From positions 1-64,000 of the forward strand of contig NZ_JAAUWT010000011.1 of NCBI RefSeq assembly GCF_014694455.1: a DNA stretch of 64,000 nt, given 5' to 3'. This DNA is from Vibrio sp. S9_S30. GTDB lineage: Bacteria; Pseudomonadota; Gammaproteobacteria; Enterobacterales; Vibrionaceae. A model generated the notes under the pieces. That model searched no databases, was not told the DNA's origin, and worked only from the letters and a program-made list of their open reading frames with translations. Shown here in pieces: positions 63,844 to 64,000 of this stretch. The number at the start of each line of letters is the position of its first letter. Positions within the stretch are counted from its first letter, which is position 1. A program made the position numbers and the translations under genes.

Positions 63844-64000
63844 TTCGTATCACTTGAAGAGAAATACAAGCTGAAAGTGCGGTCTCTCAGCTTGTGACCA
63901 ACTCGTAAAAAGTCAGCGACTTTAGGCAATGCTGGTTTCTTTTATTTCTTTTATTTCTGTTTTTACCGAACTAGTGTGTTCATGATTGCATATTCGGCAG

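Overview
The window looks like a chromosomal segment from a marine gammaproteobacterium, most probably Vibrionaceae. The signs are a vibriolysin-type M4 protease next to a Vibrio-type M28 aminopeptidase, both with pre-peptidase C-terminal (PPC) domains, an Frp/NfsA-type flavin reductase, an NsrR-type box in front of an alternative oxidase, and several c-di-GMP enzymes. No rRNA, tRNA, phage, plasmid or CRISPR locus was recognised. The genus is an inference.

Layout. 0-9.8 kb: a polymorphic-toxin locus on the minus strand. It holds a small anchored protein, a 2409-residue secreted SpvB/Rhs protein with a variable C-terminal tip, its likely immunity gene, then an orphan toxin tail with an Imm26-like gene, separated by REP-like repeats and a 216-bp tandem duplication. 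10.2-13.2 kb: a secreted M6 metalloprotease with a GlyGly-CTERM-like tail. 13.4-26.4 kb: three c-di-GMP enzymes (GAF-GAF-GGDEF, GGDEF-EAL, coiled-coil GGDEF) interspersed with a Bcr/CflA efflux pump and divergent LysR regulator, a CBM48 protein, a MarR regulator, eda-kdgK and aroG. 26.5-29.6 kb: small genes of unknown function and a decayed gene. 29.7-34.1 kb: the two secreted peptidases. 34.4-43.2 kb: catalase, an outer-membrane barrel, mscS, a lipase-like hydrolase, a lipoprotein, nfsA/frp, an MFS protein and a carboxylesterase. 43.3-45.1 kb: soxR and a divergent MFS gene whose promoter carries a SoxR box. 45.2-49.8 kb: an HTH protein, yghU, a hydrolase/LysR pair, and an alternative oxidase behind an NsrR-like box.

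49.9-52.5 kb is a rearranged, partly AT-rich block. It carries a copy of the yghU promoter and first codons, a mosaic remnant of a cysJ-like 3' end, an aspartic protease and an N-terminally truncated radical-SAM/SPASM maturase.

52.5-59.9 kb is the most interesting part. An unusually long (1818-residue) glutamate synthase large subunit is followed directly by a CysJ-like diflavin reductase, with no gltD, and a near-perfect Fur box lies upstream. I infer an iron-responsive glutamate synthase that may take electrons from an Fe-S-free diflavin reductase instead of the Fe-S protein GltD. The window ends with a DUF445 protein, an Lrp/AsnC regulator and a periplasmic-binding-protein/GGDEF fusion.

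A shared theme is stress response: iron (Fur), superoxide/redox (SoxR, NfsA, catalase, YghU), nitric oxide (NsrR-AOX) and osmotic shock (MscS), with extracellular proteolysis and a contact-toxin locus alongside.
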